IMG/VR virus record: IMGVR_UViG_3300021335_000069
Location: 1 to 28,030 of that record
Source of the DNA: a virus
Direction: 5' to 3' (one strand)
DNA length: 28,030 nucleotides
The position numbers were made by a program, and so were the translations under genes. Of this stretch, positions 1 to 7,195 are shown in pieces. Position 1 is the first letter of the stretch. Every line of letters begins with the position of its first letter. The notes beneath the pieces were generated by a model. The model saw nothing but the letters and a program-made list of their open reading frames with translations. It was not told the origin of the DNA and made no database searches.

Positions 1-1
1 C

Positions 2-3000
2 ACCTACACGGAAATCCCGACCCACGCTGACAACCTGTATGGCCCTGCTCTGTTGAACGTTTCTGACTACACCTTCACGGAAAATCAGACGGTCAACATT
101 CAGATTCATCCCCAGGATACTGAGCCCGTCAACGTTACTCCTGAGTTCACTCTGGCACTTGCCAATTTGGGCCTCAGCTACAACAACGGATTCATCACTG
201 GAACAACTAAGTACGTTCCTTCTACTGTTGCCGCAACCATCACCTTCTCTCGCAGCAACAGCTACAGCACAACCACCGAGTCCTTCGGGATTACCGTTCA
301 GGACAACGCCTCCCTGGGCAACCTGACTGGCTTTACCGAGACTGCTGGTAACTTCGTGCAGCCCAATCGTATCGTCCTTGACTACGATGCACTGCTTCAA
401 TACGACACCCAGATCAGTCCTGGTGAAGAGCTGACCTATTCCTACAGTCAGATCCCTCCTACCATCGGTATTTTGAGTGCTACTGGTGAGGCCAACCTTG
501 CCGCTTTCGATCCCGCGACCGACACTCTGGGCACAGGCGACTACAACTTTGCTGAGCAGCTTAAGTGGGCACTCCGCTACGTCAGCTTCGGTGGTTACAT
601 CGGTGCAGACAGCGCTAAGTACAACCTGCGCGGCTGGACGGACAACTCTAGCCAGGCGGGTACTGAGGGCAGCCTCGCCAACACCGAGTTCAAGCTTGAG
701 TATGGTGTAGATGGATACTTCCGACTCTATGTCGGCGGCATTCTGAAGCTAACTTCTGCTAGCACCTTCTCTGGCGCTCAAACCCTGACGCTGGCTGGCT
801 TCGATGACCAGGCTCAGTCTGACGTCTACGTCCCTTCTAACTGGGCTATCGCCACCACTGGTGCGGGCACAACCACTCCTCCTGCAGGTTTTGTTGACCC
901 ACTACTGTCTGGCACAATGGGTTCCACGACTGTGCTTGGCGACGGCACTACTGCTGACGCGGCAACTCAGGTCACGGAACAACTGGCAGTCAATCACCGC
1001 TTTGTCTTCCCAAGAGCCTGGGTAGAGGCCAATATCCTGCCCTACGTTGGTGCGGACGGAACTGATGCTTACATCGGTGTCCCTGATCCTGGCACGAGCT
1101 GGTCTGATGTTGGGACTGGCGATTTTAGCGCACATTTCAAGATCGAAGGGACCTCAAGCACAGCGCACATCTCGAAGATCAAGACGGAGCTGCTGTCGGG
1201 TGACAGCTTCCAGATCAACTCTTTGACCAATGCATTCTACGACTATGCTCTGGAGTGGGACGGCGAAGACCTGCACGTTATCGCCTGCAACATTGGCGAC
1301 ATCAACACGCAGCCTGGTATCAACAACGGCGGCGCCTTCTCTCGCGTCATGACCTATACGGGCTACGGCACGGCAAAGGGTCTCAGCGGGCAGCCTCTGG
1401 ACATCGTAATCGGTGTTGATAACGGAGGTCAGGTCAACCTGACAACTTCTGGACTCCAGCAGATCCGTATTCCCTTCGGCGCTCGTGACGTTATCGTCGG
1501 TGAAACCAGCAACGGTTCTGCCAAGTACACCACTCTTCAGCCTGCTGCTAGCAAGTTTGACGAAGTCGAAAGCGGTCACGCTAGCTACGACGGTGTTTAC
1601 GTTGGTCCTACCCTGAACGCTGGTTATACTTACCGTTTCCACTACCATCCTTCAATGGAGAGTGGTGATGCTGTGAAGATCGTCCGTGCCGACGACGGTA
1701 CCGACTACACCACTGGTGTAACGTTCTTCGGTGACATCAACGCCGACCCCCAGACCACCAACCAGTACAAGGGTCTTCAGTTCGCTGTTCCTACGGACGC
1801 CCCTCCTCTGAAGATTGCTTACCTCAACACCTATCAGGGTAATACTACTTACACCTCTGGCGTTGAGCTGCCTGTCTCTGGTTCTACCTACACAGTTCCC
1901 GTCACTGGTATCACCAGAGAAGGTCCTGTTGCCAACCAAACTGGCACCAACGTGATGGACGCAAACGACCACGGTTGGATCAGTCTTGACGAGCAGCTCA
2001 GTGCTGGTGAGAGGCTTGTACTGGACAACGCCTTCTTCACCGACTTCCTGGCAGAGGTTAATGGAACCAACACCATCTTTGCAATCGGTCTCAAGGGAGA
2101 CAGCTGGGTTAACACCTTTGAGGTAAACAATGCCACTGCCGCTAGCACTGGAGAAATCTTCAAGGGCAACACTTACTTGGTCGGCGTATGCAACAGCAAT
2201 GCAACTGGCATTCAGTTCAGGATTGTCACTGGCAGCACCCAGAGCAACCTGATGGGTGCCAACTCAACTGAATTCGGGACACTTTGCGCGTTCTTCGACA
2301 TCACCTCTACTGGCAACAACATCAGGGCTGGTTTCGGTAGAAACGGGAACCTTGGAGTCTCCGCTGGCGACGAGTCCACCGTGGCTTACGCTGACTGGAG
2401 TGCCTACAAAGCTCAAACAGGTGACCAGGGTTATGGCATCACGAGTAAAGATGTTGTGATGTCCTTTTGGACCTTCGATGGTGGAGACATTGACGGTGCC
2501 GAGATTGACTGGACTGGACTCTCCGAGGTCTCTGTTCCCGCTCCTGCCCCTTCGCCGACTACTCCCTGGACCAAGGCTCTGGACTTCAGTGGCTCTTCTG
2601 AGCGTGCCCTGCAGGTTACTAACCTGAGCAGTTATTGCCCAATCAGGATGGCTGACCTGGGGCAGACTGCAGTGGCGCCAACTACCGTAGGGTACACAAC
2701 CAACGATGGTTACGCACGTCCCTGGGCCACCGCCGTCGTCTTCTCTTCCGACAACAACTCCTCTAACCAGCACATTTGGAACCAGGGTGAGGGTGCGGGG
2801 TCTACCGATGACAACATCTACCTGCGAGTGGATGCCAACCGCAATCTTTACTTTGGTTGGGGTCGCACTGGCGCCTTGAACGAATGTTCGCTCGGCACGC
2901 TGGCGAGTGGTCCTGGTCACTGGTATGGCATCTACATCGCCCACACGGGTGAGAGGCTGAGTGGTAGCAATGCTACGGCGGCAAACCTTGCGGATTGTTT

Positions 3001-3490
3001 CGACATCCGTGGAATCAACCTCGAAACTGGTTCCGTTGGTTCGCAGATAAGCTCGGCATCTAACTGGATCACCACGGGTGGTCGTATGGACCGTACCATT
3101 GCTGGCGACTTTACCGTTGGTGGACGTGGTTCTAACCGCAACTTCCACGGCAAGATTGCTTCGATGGTGGTAACTACCCTGCGTAGAAACCAACCCATGC
3201 CTACGACCAGCGAGATTGCTGAAATGGTTCGCGACCCTCAGCAGTGGCAGATTGACTACAAGAACGGTCAAACCTTCCGCCCCAGCCACCTGGCTGGTGA
3301 CAGCGGCAGCTTTGCTGGCACCTCTCACTACAACCACACTCAGATCTGGTTGATGGGTGACGGGGCAAACGACGCTTACGCTCAAATTCGTAACGACGTC
3401 AGTCCAAACACCCAGGGTGGCGCTTCACTGAACATGATCTCCATGGTGTCAAACGACATCGAGACCGTGAGCATCACTGGCTTGAGCTGA
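2..3490 (+). CDS. Large LamG-like virion structural/fibre protein (5' end missing)
   Basis: The frame is open to the left edge of the window, so the gene starts upstream; the TTG at 53 is not the true start. At least 1162 residues are visible. The product is rich in Thr, Ser, Gly, Asn and beta-strand-like stretches, with no catalytic motif seen. The N-terminal visible part looks like Ig/cadherin-type beta repeats. The last ~310 residues (from about nt 2557), with motifs such as HIWNQGEGAGSTDDN and GGRGSNR, resemble the concanavalin/LamG-like end of cyanophage virion proteins, which is family knowledge from memory. Two middle blocks (about nt 900-1500 and 1930-2520) may be related beta-sandwich units. 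It probably decorates the capsid or forms a fibre binding host surface sugars. A strong terminator follows at 3513-3536. Confidence 0.8.
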   Translation, partial: TYTEIPTHADNLYGPALLNVSDYTFTENQTVNIQIHPQDTEPVNVTPEFTLALANLGLSYNNGFITGTTKYVPSTVAATITFSRSNSYSTTTESFGITVQDNASLGNLTGFTETAGNFVQPNRIVLDYDALLQYDTQISPGEELTYSYSQIPPTIGILSATGEANLAAFDPATDTLGTGDYNFAEQLKWALRYVSFGGYIGADSAKYNLRGWTDNSSQAGTEGSLANTEFKLEYGVDGYFRLYVGGILKLTSASTFSGAQTLTLAGFDDQAQSDVYVPSNWAIATTGAGTTTPPAGFVDPLLSGTMGSTTVLGDGTTADAATQVTEQLAVNHRFVFPRAWVEANILPYVGADGTDAYIGVPDPGTSWSDVGTGDFSAHFKIEGTSSTAHISKIKTELLSGDSFQINSLTNAFYDYALEWDGEDLHVIACNIGDINTQPGINNGGAFSRVMTYTGYGTAKGLSGQPLDIVIGVDNGGQVNLTTSGLQQIRIPFGARDVIVGETSNGSAKYTTLQPAASKFDEVESGHASYDGVYVGPTLNAGYTYRFHYHPSMESGDAVKIVRADDGTDYTTGVTFFGDINADPQTTNQYKGLQFAVPTDAPPLKIAYLNTYQGNTTYTSGVELPVSGSTYTVPVTGITREGPVANQTGTNVMDANDHGWISLDEQLSAGERLVLDNAFFTDFLAEVNGTNTIFAIGLKGDSWVNTFEVNNATAASTGEIFKGNTYLVGVCNSNATGIQFRIVTGSTQSNLMGANSTEFGTLCAFFDITSTGNNIRAGFGRNGNLGVSAGDESTVAYADWSAYKAQTGDQGYGITSKDVVMSFWTFDGGDIDGAEIDWTGLSEVSVPAPAPSPTTPWTKALDFSGSSERALQVTNLSSYCPIRMADLGQTAVAPTTVGYTTNDGYARPWATAVVFSSDNNSSNQHIWNQGEGAGSTDDNIYLRVDANRNLYFGWGRTGALNECSLGTLASGPGHWYGIYIAHTGERLSGSNATAANLADCFDIRGINLETGSVGSQISSASNWITTGGRMDRTIAGDFTVGGRGSNRNFHGKIASMVVTTLRRNQPMPTTSEIAEMVRDPQQWQIDYKNGQTFRPSHLAGDSGSFAGTSHYNHTQIWLMGDGANDAYAQIRNDVSPNTQGGASLNMISMVSNDIETVSITGLS

Positions 3491-3512
3491 TCATCTCCAG
3501 CACACCAGATAC

Positions 3513-3536
3513 GGGGTCCTTTCGGGGGCCCTTTTT
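3513..3536 (+). terminator. Rho-independent terminator after the large virion gene
   Basis: GGGTCC (3514-3519) pairs with GGGCCC (3526-3531), with one G-T wobble and a six-base loop, and is followed by TTTTT (3532-3536). It lies 23 bases after the stop codon and immediately before the promoter-like TACTAT of the next gene. Confidence 0.85.
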
Positions 3537-3544
3537 CATGCGCT

Positions 3545-3554
3545 GGAATACTAT
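3545..3554 (+). promoter_or_regulatory. Candidate promoter (-10-like TACTAT)
   Basis: GGAATACTAT lies just after a terminator and 22 bases before the ATG at 3577. It resembles GGTGCATACTAT before sigma factor 1 and the GGCAT(A/C)CTAGC boxes before the terminase, fibre and endolysin genes. No -35 box is apparent. A Shine-Dalgarno AAGGA follows at 3564-3568. Confidence 0.4.
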
Positions 3555-3576
3555 GAGGTGATTAAGGACTTTCGTC

Positions 3577-3930
3577 ATGCCTCATCTTGATAAACTGCCG
3601 ACCTGGTTCGTCAAGGGTGACGAGCGTCGTGCCGCATACTACACCATTCAGGCCCGCGAGTTTCGCGCCGAAGGATTCGTAGAAGAAGGCGAGAAGGCTG
3701 TAGCTGCCAAGCCCCTGGAGCGCCTGCCTGAGATCGTCAACGAAGTGGGCTCCGAGCCCTATGACAGCACCGAGTCTCTGACCGAGCCCATGGCCGAAGA
3801 GGACGACCTCGACAGTATGACCAAGGCTGAGCTGCTTGACTGGGCCCTGGAGCACGGCGAAGATCTGCCTAACAACGACCTCAAGGCTGAAATCCTTGCC
3901 AAGTGCAAGAAAATCGAGGCCTCCCTGTAA
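3577..3930 (+). CDS. Acidic small protein with HeH/SAP-like C-terminus
   Basis: The protein has 117 residues, starts at ATG with AAGGA 8 bases upstream, and has its own promoter-like box and an upstream terminator. Its N-terminal half (LPTWFVKGDERRAAYYT) looks like small phage structural or head-associated proteins. The C-terminus (residues about 80-115, DDLDSMTKAELLDWALEHG) has the pattern of a HeH/SAP/LEM-like helix-extended-helix found at the ends of phage tail and head-tail proteins. The function is unknown; position after the virion gene suggests a late, virion-associated role. The opposite-strand reading frame over the same stretch shows no such motif and is treated as a shadow. Confidence 0.75.
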   Translation: MPHLDKLPTWFVKGDERRAAYYTIQAREFRAEGFVEEGEKAVAAKPLERLPEIVNEVGSEPYDSTESLTEPMAEEDDLDSMTKAELLDWALEHGEDLPNNDLKAEILAKCKKIEASL

Positions 3931-3950
3931 TTCTCGCAAGACCCTAAGAC

Positions 3951-4127
3951 ATGGAAATCACCTACACTACTGGGCCCCGCTACATCGATGGCGTCAACAT
4001 TGACGCTGACGTGAACGCGAGCATCCCAACAAAAGTCGAAGAGCGTGCGATCGACGAGCCCGTAACTGGGCTCAAGGGTCGTGGCTACGAACCAGAACAG
4101 CAGAACAAAGATGGAACACCCCTCTGA
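3951..4127 (+). CDS. Hypothetical 58-residue protein
   Basis: ATG at 3951 opens a 58-codon frame ending TGA at 4125-4127. The product begins MEITYTTGPRY and is acidic and polar, with no membrane segment. It begins 20 bases after the previous stop and overlaps the next gene by 17 bases. The ribosome site is weak. It is kept as a gene because it fills an otherwise empty gap in the tightly packed series. No family is recognised. Confidence 0.5.
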   Translation: MEITYTTGPRYIDGVNIDADVNASIPTKVEERAIDEPVTGLKGRGYEPEQQNKDGTPL

Positions 4128-4353
4128 TCAGCAAGCTAAATGCACTTCACGCGAAGCCGCTAAAGCAATCTTAATGCGGTATTCCGTGCTATCCTTTGTG
4201 ACAGGTTTTGCTACAGGCGCTACTGTCTTTGCTATTCTTTGCTTGAACGGTGCGCATGCTGCTTATCTTATGATGGAACGCTGTGCAATCGCAGGTACAC
4301 TAGATTATACGACCGACCTCGAGACGTGCCCGAGTACCTCATCGGAATCATGA
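4111..4353 (+). CDS. Small single-helix membrane protein
   Basis: An ATG at 4111 gives 80 residues; a GTG at 4081 in the same frame is possible but would overlap the previous gene more. Residues about 25-50 form one hydrophobic segment rich in Ala, Gly, Phe and Val (VTGFATGATVFAILCLNG), preceded by a charged soluble head. The stop codon overlaps the ATGA at 4350 of the next gene. In this position, among small membrane and basic proteins, it could take part in lysis (holin or spanin type) or membrane association, but nothing in the sequence decides this. Confidence 0.55.
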   Translation: MEHPSDQQAKCTSREAAKAILMRYSVLSFVTGFATGATVFAILCLNGAHAAYLMMERCAIAGTLDYTTDLETCPSTSSES

Positions 4354-4664
4354 TCACGGCGGCTCTTGGCTGGGGAGGTTTTACCTGGCGCAAGGCCGAG
4401 GATGCGATTACTCGCGCAATCAGGGCTGGTGATCGGGTTGATCGCTTAGAAGTCAAGATTGCAGAGAACTACCTGACCAAGCAAGAATTCCAAGGATACA
4501 TGGACCGCTTGTTTGAGACCCTGGGAGAAATGAAGGGCGGCATGCAGTACCTGACTGAGCGTGTCGACTACCACGTCAGCGAGCAGGCTGGAGAGAGTCG
4601 GGAACTGAAGGCCGAGATTGACCGCCTTCGTAGTAATTCACAACGTCGGAGGATTGACGACTGA
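4326..4664 (+). CDS. Membrane-anchored coiled-coil protein, spanin- or holin-accessory-like
   Basis: The GTG at 4326 gives 112 residues; the ATG at 4350, overlapping the previous stop as ATGA, would give 104. Residues about 4-17 (YLIGIMITAALGWGGF) form a short N-terminal membrane helix. The rest is charged and predicted alpha-helical, with heptad-like LEVKIAENYL and LKAEIDRLRSN stretches. That anchor-plus-coiled-coil form is shared by i-spanins (Rz-like) and by many unnamed cyanophage proteins; no second lipoprotein partner was found. The stop TGA overlaps the next ATG as TGATG. Confidence 0.6.
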   Translation: MPEYLIGIMITAALGWGGFTWRKAEDAITRAIRAGDRVDRLEVKIAENYLTKQEFQGYMDRLFETLGEMKGGMQYLTERVDYHVSEQAGESRELKAEIDRLRSNSQRRRIDD

Positions 4665-4990
4665 TGGCTGCTAAAAAACGCAAAACGGCTGACTTTTATA
4701 AGTCCAACCCCGAAGCCTACAAAAAGAAGCTAGCCTACGACAAAAAACGTAACGCCAAGCCTAGTCGCAAGAAGTATCGCGCTGAACTCGCCAAAGAGCG
4801 TCGGGCTCGGGGCGTCATGGGCAAAGGTGGTCCTGACGTCTCCCATGCCAAGGGCGGCAAATTTAAGCTTGAAAACTCTATCAAGAACCGTGCACGCAAC
4901 GGTCACGGCAAGGGTAAGCCTCGCCTTGCTAATGGCGGAACAGCTCGCAAGTCAAAGCCTGGCTACAAGCCGCGGAGCAAAAAGAAATGA
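4664..4990 (+). CDS. Small Lys/Arg-rich protein 1
   Basis: This 108-residue protein is rich in Lys, Arg and Gly and ends in RSKKK. It has the phage-type motif NPEAYKKKLAYDKKRNAKPS followed by Gly/His/Lys-rich low-complexity sequence with GPDVSHAKGG. GGAGGA lies about 10 bases upstream of the ATG, and stop-start overlaps join it to both neighbours. I recall similar proteins in cyanophages and giant viruses but no assigned function. The charge suggests nucleic acid binding, for instance in the virion. It is first in a run of three adjacent very basic genes. Confidence 0.75.
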   Translation: MAAKKRKTADFYKSNPEAYKKKLAYDKKRNAKPSRKKYRAELAKERRARGVMGKGGPDVSHAKGGKFKLENSIKNRARNGHGKGKPRLANGGTARKSKPGYKPRSKKK

Positions 4991-5385
4991 GCACAGCAAC
5001 CAAAACAAAGCCGTCCCTTTGGTCAGCGAAGGTAGCCGCTGCCAAGCGCAAGTTCGGCGGCTGGTCAGCCCGAGCTGCTCAGTGGGCAACGTCCGAGTAC
5101 AAGAAGGCGGGTGGCGGCTATCGTGGTGCCAAGAAGGCCAGCAACTCCCTGAGCAAGTGTACAAAACAAGATTGGAAGACCAGGGATGGCAAGCCCGCGA
5201 AGCGCAAAAACAAAAAGGGTGAAACCGTAACAGCTCGTTACTTGCCGAAGAAAGCCTGGTCCAAGCTATCGAAGTCTGAAGCCCGCGCCACAGACGCCAA
5301 GAAGCGAGCTGGTAGCAAGAAAGGTAAGGGTACTGTACCTAACACAAAAAAGGCTAAGAAAGCTGGGCGTCGCGCACGGCGTTGA
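4987..5385 (+). CDS. DUF5872-type basic protein
   Basis: The protein has 132 residues; the ATG overlaps the previous stop as ATGA. Residues 20-50 (WSARAAQWATSEYKKAGGGY) and 57-100 (KQDWKTRDGKPAKR, RYLPKKAWSKLSKSEARA) match what I remember of the DUF5872 domain, which is found in giant viruses and cyanophages. The C-terminus is a long Lys/Arg tail (NTKKAKKAGRRARR). It is strongly basic with two conserved Trp-rich turns. The biochemical role is unknown; DNA binding or packing in the virion is an inference from charge and late-region position. Confidence 0.75.
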   Translation: MSTATKTKPSLWSAKVAAAKRKFGGWSARAAQWATSEYKKAGGGYRGAKKASNSLSKCTKQDWKTRDGKPAKRKNKKGETVTARYLPKKAWSKLSKSEARATDAKKRAGSKKGKGTVPNTKKAKKAGRRARR

Positions 5386-5418
5386 GGATGGAACCCTAAT
5401 ACCAGCAACCCAGGGCCG

Positions 5419-5688
5419 ATGCCAGCCAAGAAACCACGTAAGCGCAAGAAGGGGCCTAGCCTGTCTGTTGGGCGCGGTGAAAAACTTTCTGTCAAGAAGG
5501 GCGGTGGATTGACGGCAAAGGGGCGCAAGAAGTATAACGCCGCTACTGGTAGCAACCTCAAGGCTCCCGTGACTGGCAAGGTCAAGCCTGGCAGCAAAGC
5601 AGCAAAGCGCCGCAAGTCGTTCTGCAGTCGCAGCCGTAGCTGGACGGGTCCACGAGGTAAAGCTGCACGTCGTCGCTGGAAGTGCTGA
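5419..5688 (+). CDS. DUF6321-type basic protein
   Basis: It has 89 residues. The core LSVGRGEKLSVKKGGGLTAK followed by GRKKYNAATGSNLKAP is the recognisable signature of DUF6321-like proteins, and the C-terminus carries the matching FCSRSRSWTGP...RRRWKC end. It is Lys/Arg-rich with two Cys near the end. It follows the DUF5872 gene after 33 bases, and the pairing of these two families is also known from large viruses. Function is unknown. The last codon overlaps the next ATG. Confidence 0.75.
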   Translation: MPAKKPRKRKKGPSLSVGRGEKLSVKKGGGLTAKGRKKYNAATGSNLKAPVTGKVKPGSKAAKRRKSFCSRSRSWTGPRGKAARRRWKC

Positions 5689-5855
5689 TGACTGCCAACA
5701 AGCAGACATGGACCCTAGGCCTCTTGGGAGTGCTTATGTGCTCTCACCTGGCTTTTCTTGGCTTTCGTTCCGACAAGCCTACCGAGTTCCAGCGGGCGGC
5801 TGAGACTTACGTCACCATCATCCTGGCGCTCATGACGCCGCTGCCTACGAAATGA
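5688..5855 (+). CDS. Small two-helix membrane protein, holin candidate
   Basis: ATG at 5688 overlaps the previous TGA as ATGA; the frame of 55 codons ends at 5853-5855. Residues 8-26 (TLGLLGVLMCSHLAFLGF) and about 41-52 (YVTIILALMTPL) are hydrophobic, separated by a short charged loop (RSDKPTEFQRAAE). Size and two-helix layout fit a class II holin, but many unrelated phage proteins look the same and the endolysin is 2.5 kb away. The stop overlaps the next ATG. Confidence 0.55.
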   Translation: MTANKQTWTLGLLGVLMCSHLAFLGFRSDKPTEFQRAAETYVTIILALMTPLPTK

Positions 5856-6028
5856 ACTTCAACTTCCATCAGCTGATCATCATCGACATCCTTGTCGGCT
5901 TTGCGATCATGGAAGCCATCATCAAACCTATCACAGTCCGAGCTGTTCAGCATCTCATCCGTTGGATTGATTCTCACGTCGATTGGATCCCCGATTGGCT
6001 GTACCACCCCCTAAAAAAGGAATCCTAA
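5852..6028 (+). CDS. Small membrane-associated protein
   Basis: This 58-residue frame starts at ATG 5852 overlapping the previous stop (ATGA) and ends TAA at 6026-6028 sharing its final A with the next ATG. Residues 8-25 (LIIIDILVGFAIMEAII) form one membrane helix; the remainder is amphipathic with several Trp (WIDSHVDWIPDWLYHPL). It may work with the preceding two-helix protein. No family recognised. Confidence 0.55.
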   Translation: MNFNFHQLIIIDILVGFAIMEAIIKPITVRAVQHLIRWIDSHVDWIPDWLYHPLKKES

Positions 6029-6267
6029 TGCCGTTACCACTCTCCGTGGCAAAAGCCACCAAAAACATGCCTGCAGGAAAAGGAACCTACGGTTCAAAAC
6101 GCGGCCGTCCCGCCAAGAAAAAGACTGCTCCAGCCAAAGGCAAGAAAGGCCTTCCCCCCGCTCTCGCCAAAAAGGCTGCTGAGATGAAGGCTAAAGGCAA
6201 GAAGGCCCCCGCTAAGGGAGCCAAGAAGATGCCCGCTTTCCTCAAAAAGAAGTCAGCCAAGAAGTGA
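6028..6267 (+). CDS. Lys/Ala/Pro-rich histone H1-like basic protein
   Basis: From ATG 6028 the product is 79 residues, over a third Lys, with repeated KGKK, APAKG and KKMPAFLKKK elements like the low-complexity tails of histone H1 or bacterial HU-like proteins. The ATG overlaps the previous stop (TAATG). An upstream TTG in the same frame lies inside the previous gene and is rejected. It probably binds nucleic acid. The 3' end overlaps the convergent minus-strand gene by 15 bases. Confidence 0.7.
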   Translation: MPLPLSVAKATKNMPAGKGTYGSKRGRPAKKKTAPAKGKKGLPPALAKKAAEMKAKGKKAPAKGAKKMPAFLKKKSAKK

Positions 6268-6489
6268 TCTGCTGATCGTTCCGATCGCTAACACAAAGAA
6301 CAGACTACCCAGTGCTACTGTGCTCCAAGCCCTTTGTTTTAAGGCGCTAGGGGCCAGTAGCATTTCTCCTAGAAGGGTGCAGCAAGCTCCCTGGGCAGCC
6401 ATGCCTCGCTCGAAGAACAAGTAAGAGCCGACGAAACACAGGTTAGAGAAGTGCCTAGCTGTGTCGCGCCAATCGGTTTCGTACTTCAT
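6253..6489 (-). CDS. Small polytopic membrane protein
   Basis: It is 78 residues long and last in a four-gene minus-strand operon. Its ATG overlaps the previous gene's TGA. Hydrophobic stretches at residues about 15-30 and 54-75 (WSTVALGSLFFVLAIGTI) suggest two or three membrane helices. A holin-type role is possible but not shown. No terminator with a T-run was found downstream; the gene runs into the convergent basic protein gene. Confidence 0.6.
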   Translation of the reverse strand: MKYETDWRDTARHFSNLCFVGSYLFFERGMAAQGACCTLLGEMLLAPSALKQRAWSTVALGSLFFVLAIGTISRSLLG

Positions 6490-6689
6490 AACCAGGGCCA
6501 GCTCAAATCGATATCACCACGCCAGACGTCTTCGTCCAGGGGTGTGGCCTTAACATACTCATTAAGAGCAGCCTTCATCGCCTCCAGGCTGACACCTATC
6601 TCATTCGCCATTAGTTTTACGTTGTTCTGACCCTTGTACAGAATCTGCACTGCTTGGTGCATCGTCAACGAAGGTGTACCTGTAGCCAA
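6486..6689 (-). CDS. Small HTH-like protein with TTG start
   Basis: The 67-residue product begins at TTG 6689. A perfect AGGAGG (6700-6695, minus strand) lies five bases before that TTG, which decides the start even though the gene then overlaps the upstream gene's 3' end by 89 bases. Residues 12-45 (AVQILYKGQNNVKLMANEIG, then SLEAMKAALNEYV) have the spacing of a helix-turn-helix and could bind DNA. No family is recognised. Confidence 0.65.
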   Translation of the reverse strand: MATGTPSLTMHQAVQILYKGQNNVKLMANEIGVSLEAMKAALNEYVKATPLDEDVWRGDIDLSWPWL

Positions 6690-6951
6690 GTGGTCCTCCT
6701 AGAGGCGTTTCGCCCTCTTCTTCCTCCCAGTATAGCGGGGGCATAATTCCTGGCTCTGGAGTCAGCTCCTTCGCCTGCCTGTCAAGGCTGCGGCCTGCCA
6801 GCTGAGCACGCCAATCAATCCACTGCGGTAGCCAGCCATCATGAAAGAATCGAAGCACCTTGTTGCTACGATAAAGGCCCTGTTCCCAGAAGCGACGAAT
6901 CACTTCCACGACCAGAGCCATTGCGACCTGTTTTGCAGGCAACTTTCTCAC
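6601..6951 (-). CDS. Hypothetical 116-residue protein
   Basis: The GTG at 6951 overlaps the previous gene's TGA (GTGA) and has a purine-rich GAGGAA upstream. The N-terminal half is basic and helical with many aromatic residues (RRFWEQGLYRSNKVLRFFHD); the C-terminal half is acidic and Pro-rich (MPPLYWEEEEGETPLGG). Its last 89 bases are also the start of the next gene in another frame. The function is unknown. Confidence 0.6.
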   Translation of the reverse strand: MRKLPAKQVAMALVVEVIRRFWEQGLYRSNKVLRFFHDGWLPQWIDWRAQLAGRSLDRQAKELTPEPGIMPPLYWEEEEGETPLGGPLGYRYTFVDDAPSSADSVQGSEQRKTNGE

Positions 6952-7148
6952 ACTTCCTCTTCGAGGCCGAGAGCATTAGCAACCAGAGAGACGATACCGT
7001 CGTCGATCTTATTGTCGGTGGTATCGGCGTAGGCTGAGAGCAGATCCACAACGAGCTGCTTAACAGCGTCGGATTTGATGAAGCGGAGGAGGACAGGCTT
7101 GATGGCCTTAGTGATGGCTTTCATGATAAAAGCGGGTGACGTCGCCAT
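6948..7148 (-). CDS. Small helical protein, first gene of a minus-strand operon
   Basis: It has 66 residues. The sequence is helical and amphipathic (FIMKAITKAIKPVLLRFIKS, DAVKQLVVDLLSAYADTTDN) and ends LEEEV. It begins 47 bases from the divergent fibre gene start, so both promoters must lie in that short gap. I remember similar short proteins in marine phages but no function. No strong ribosome site is visible. Confidence 0.6.
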   Translation of the reverse strand: MATSPAFIMKAITKAIKPVLLRFIKSDAVKQLVVDLLSAYADTTDNKIDDGIVSLVANALGLEEEV

Positions 7149-7168
7149 AGAGTGCCAATAGACCCCTC

Positions 7169-7179
7169 GGCATCCTAGC
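7169..7179 (+). promoter_or_regulatory. Recurrent GGCATCCTAGC box upstream of fibre gene
   Basis: The 11-mer GGCATCCTAGC is identical to the one at 8354-8364 and differs by one base from 19576-19586. It ends 16 bases before the fibre ATG. If it were an ordinary -10 box the start of transcription would fall on or after the GGAGA ribosome site (7181-7185), so it may instead be read by a phage-specific factor or act as an operator or RNA signal. Confidence 0.4.
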
Positions 7180-7195
7180 AGGAGACAGTGAAGCC

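Noticed and set aside
1154-1648. 164-residue minus-strand frame
   Set aside because: It lies wholly inside the virion gene, with no domain or start signal; shadow.
2264-3385. 373-residue minus-strand reading frame opposite the virion gene
   Set aside because: It is the reverse-frame shadow of a Thr/Ser/Gly-rich coding sequence; no ribosome site, no motif, Val/Thr/Arg-rich random composition.
3562-3939. 125-residue minus-strand frame over the 3577 gene
   Set aside because: The plus-strand frame has a promoter box, AAGGA and a recognisable C-terminal domain pattern; this is its mirror.
5266-5709. 147-residue minus-strand frame across the basic protein genes
   Set aside because: Lys-codon-rich genes leave long open frames on the other strand (few stops); no support.
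6268-6290. Small GATCG/CGATC hairpin after the basic gene as a terminator
   Set aside because: Short five-pair stem with no T-run on either strand, and it lies inside the convergent minus-strand gene.
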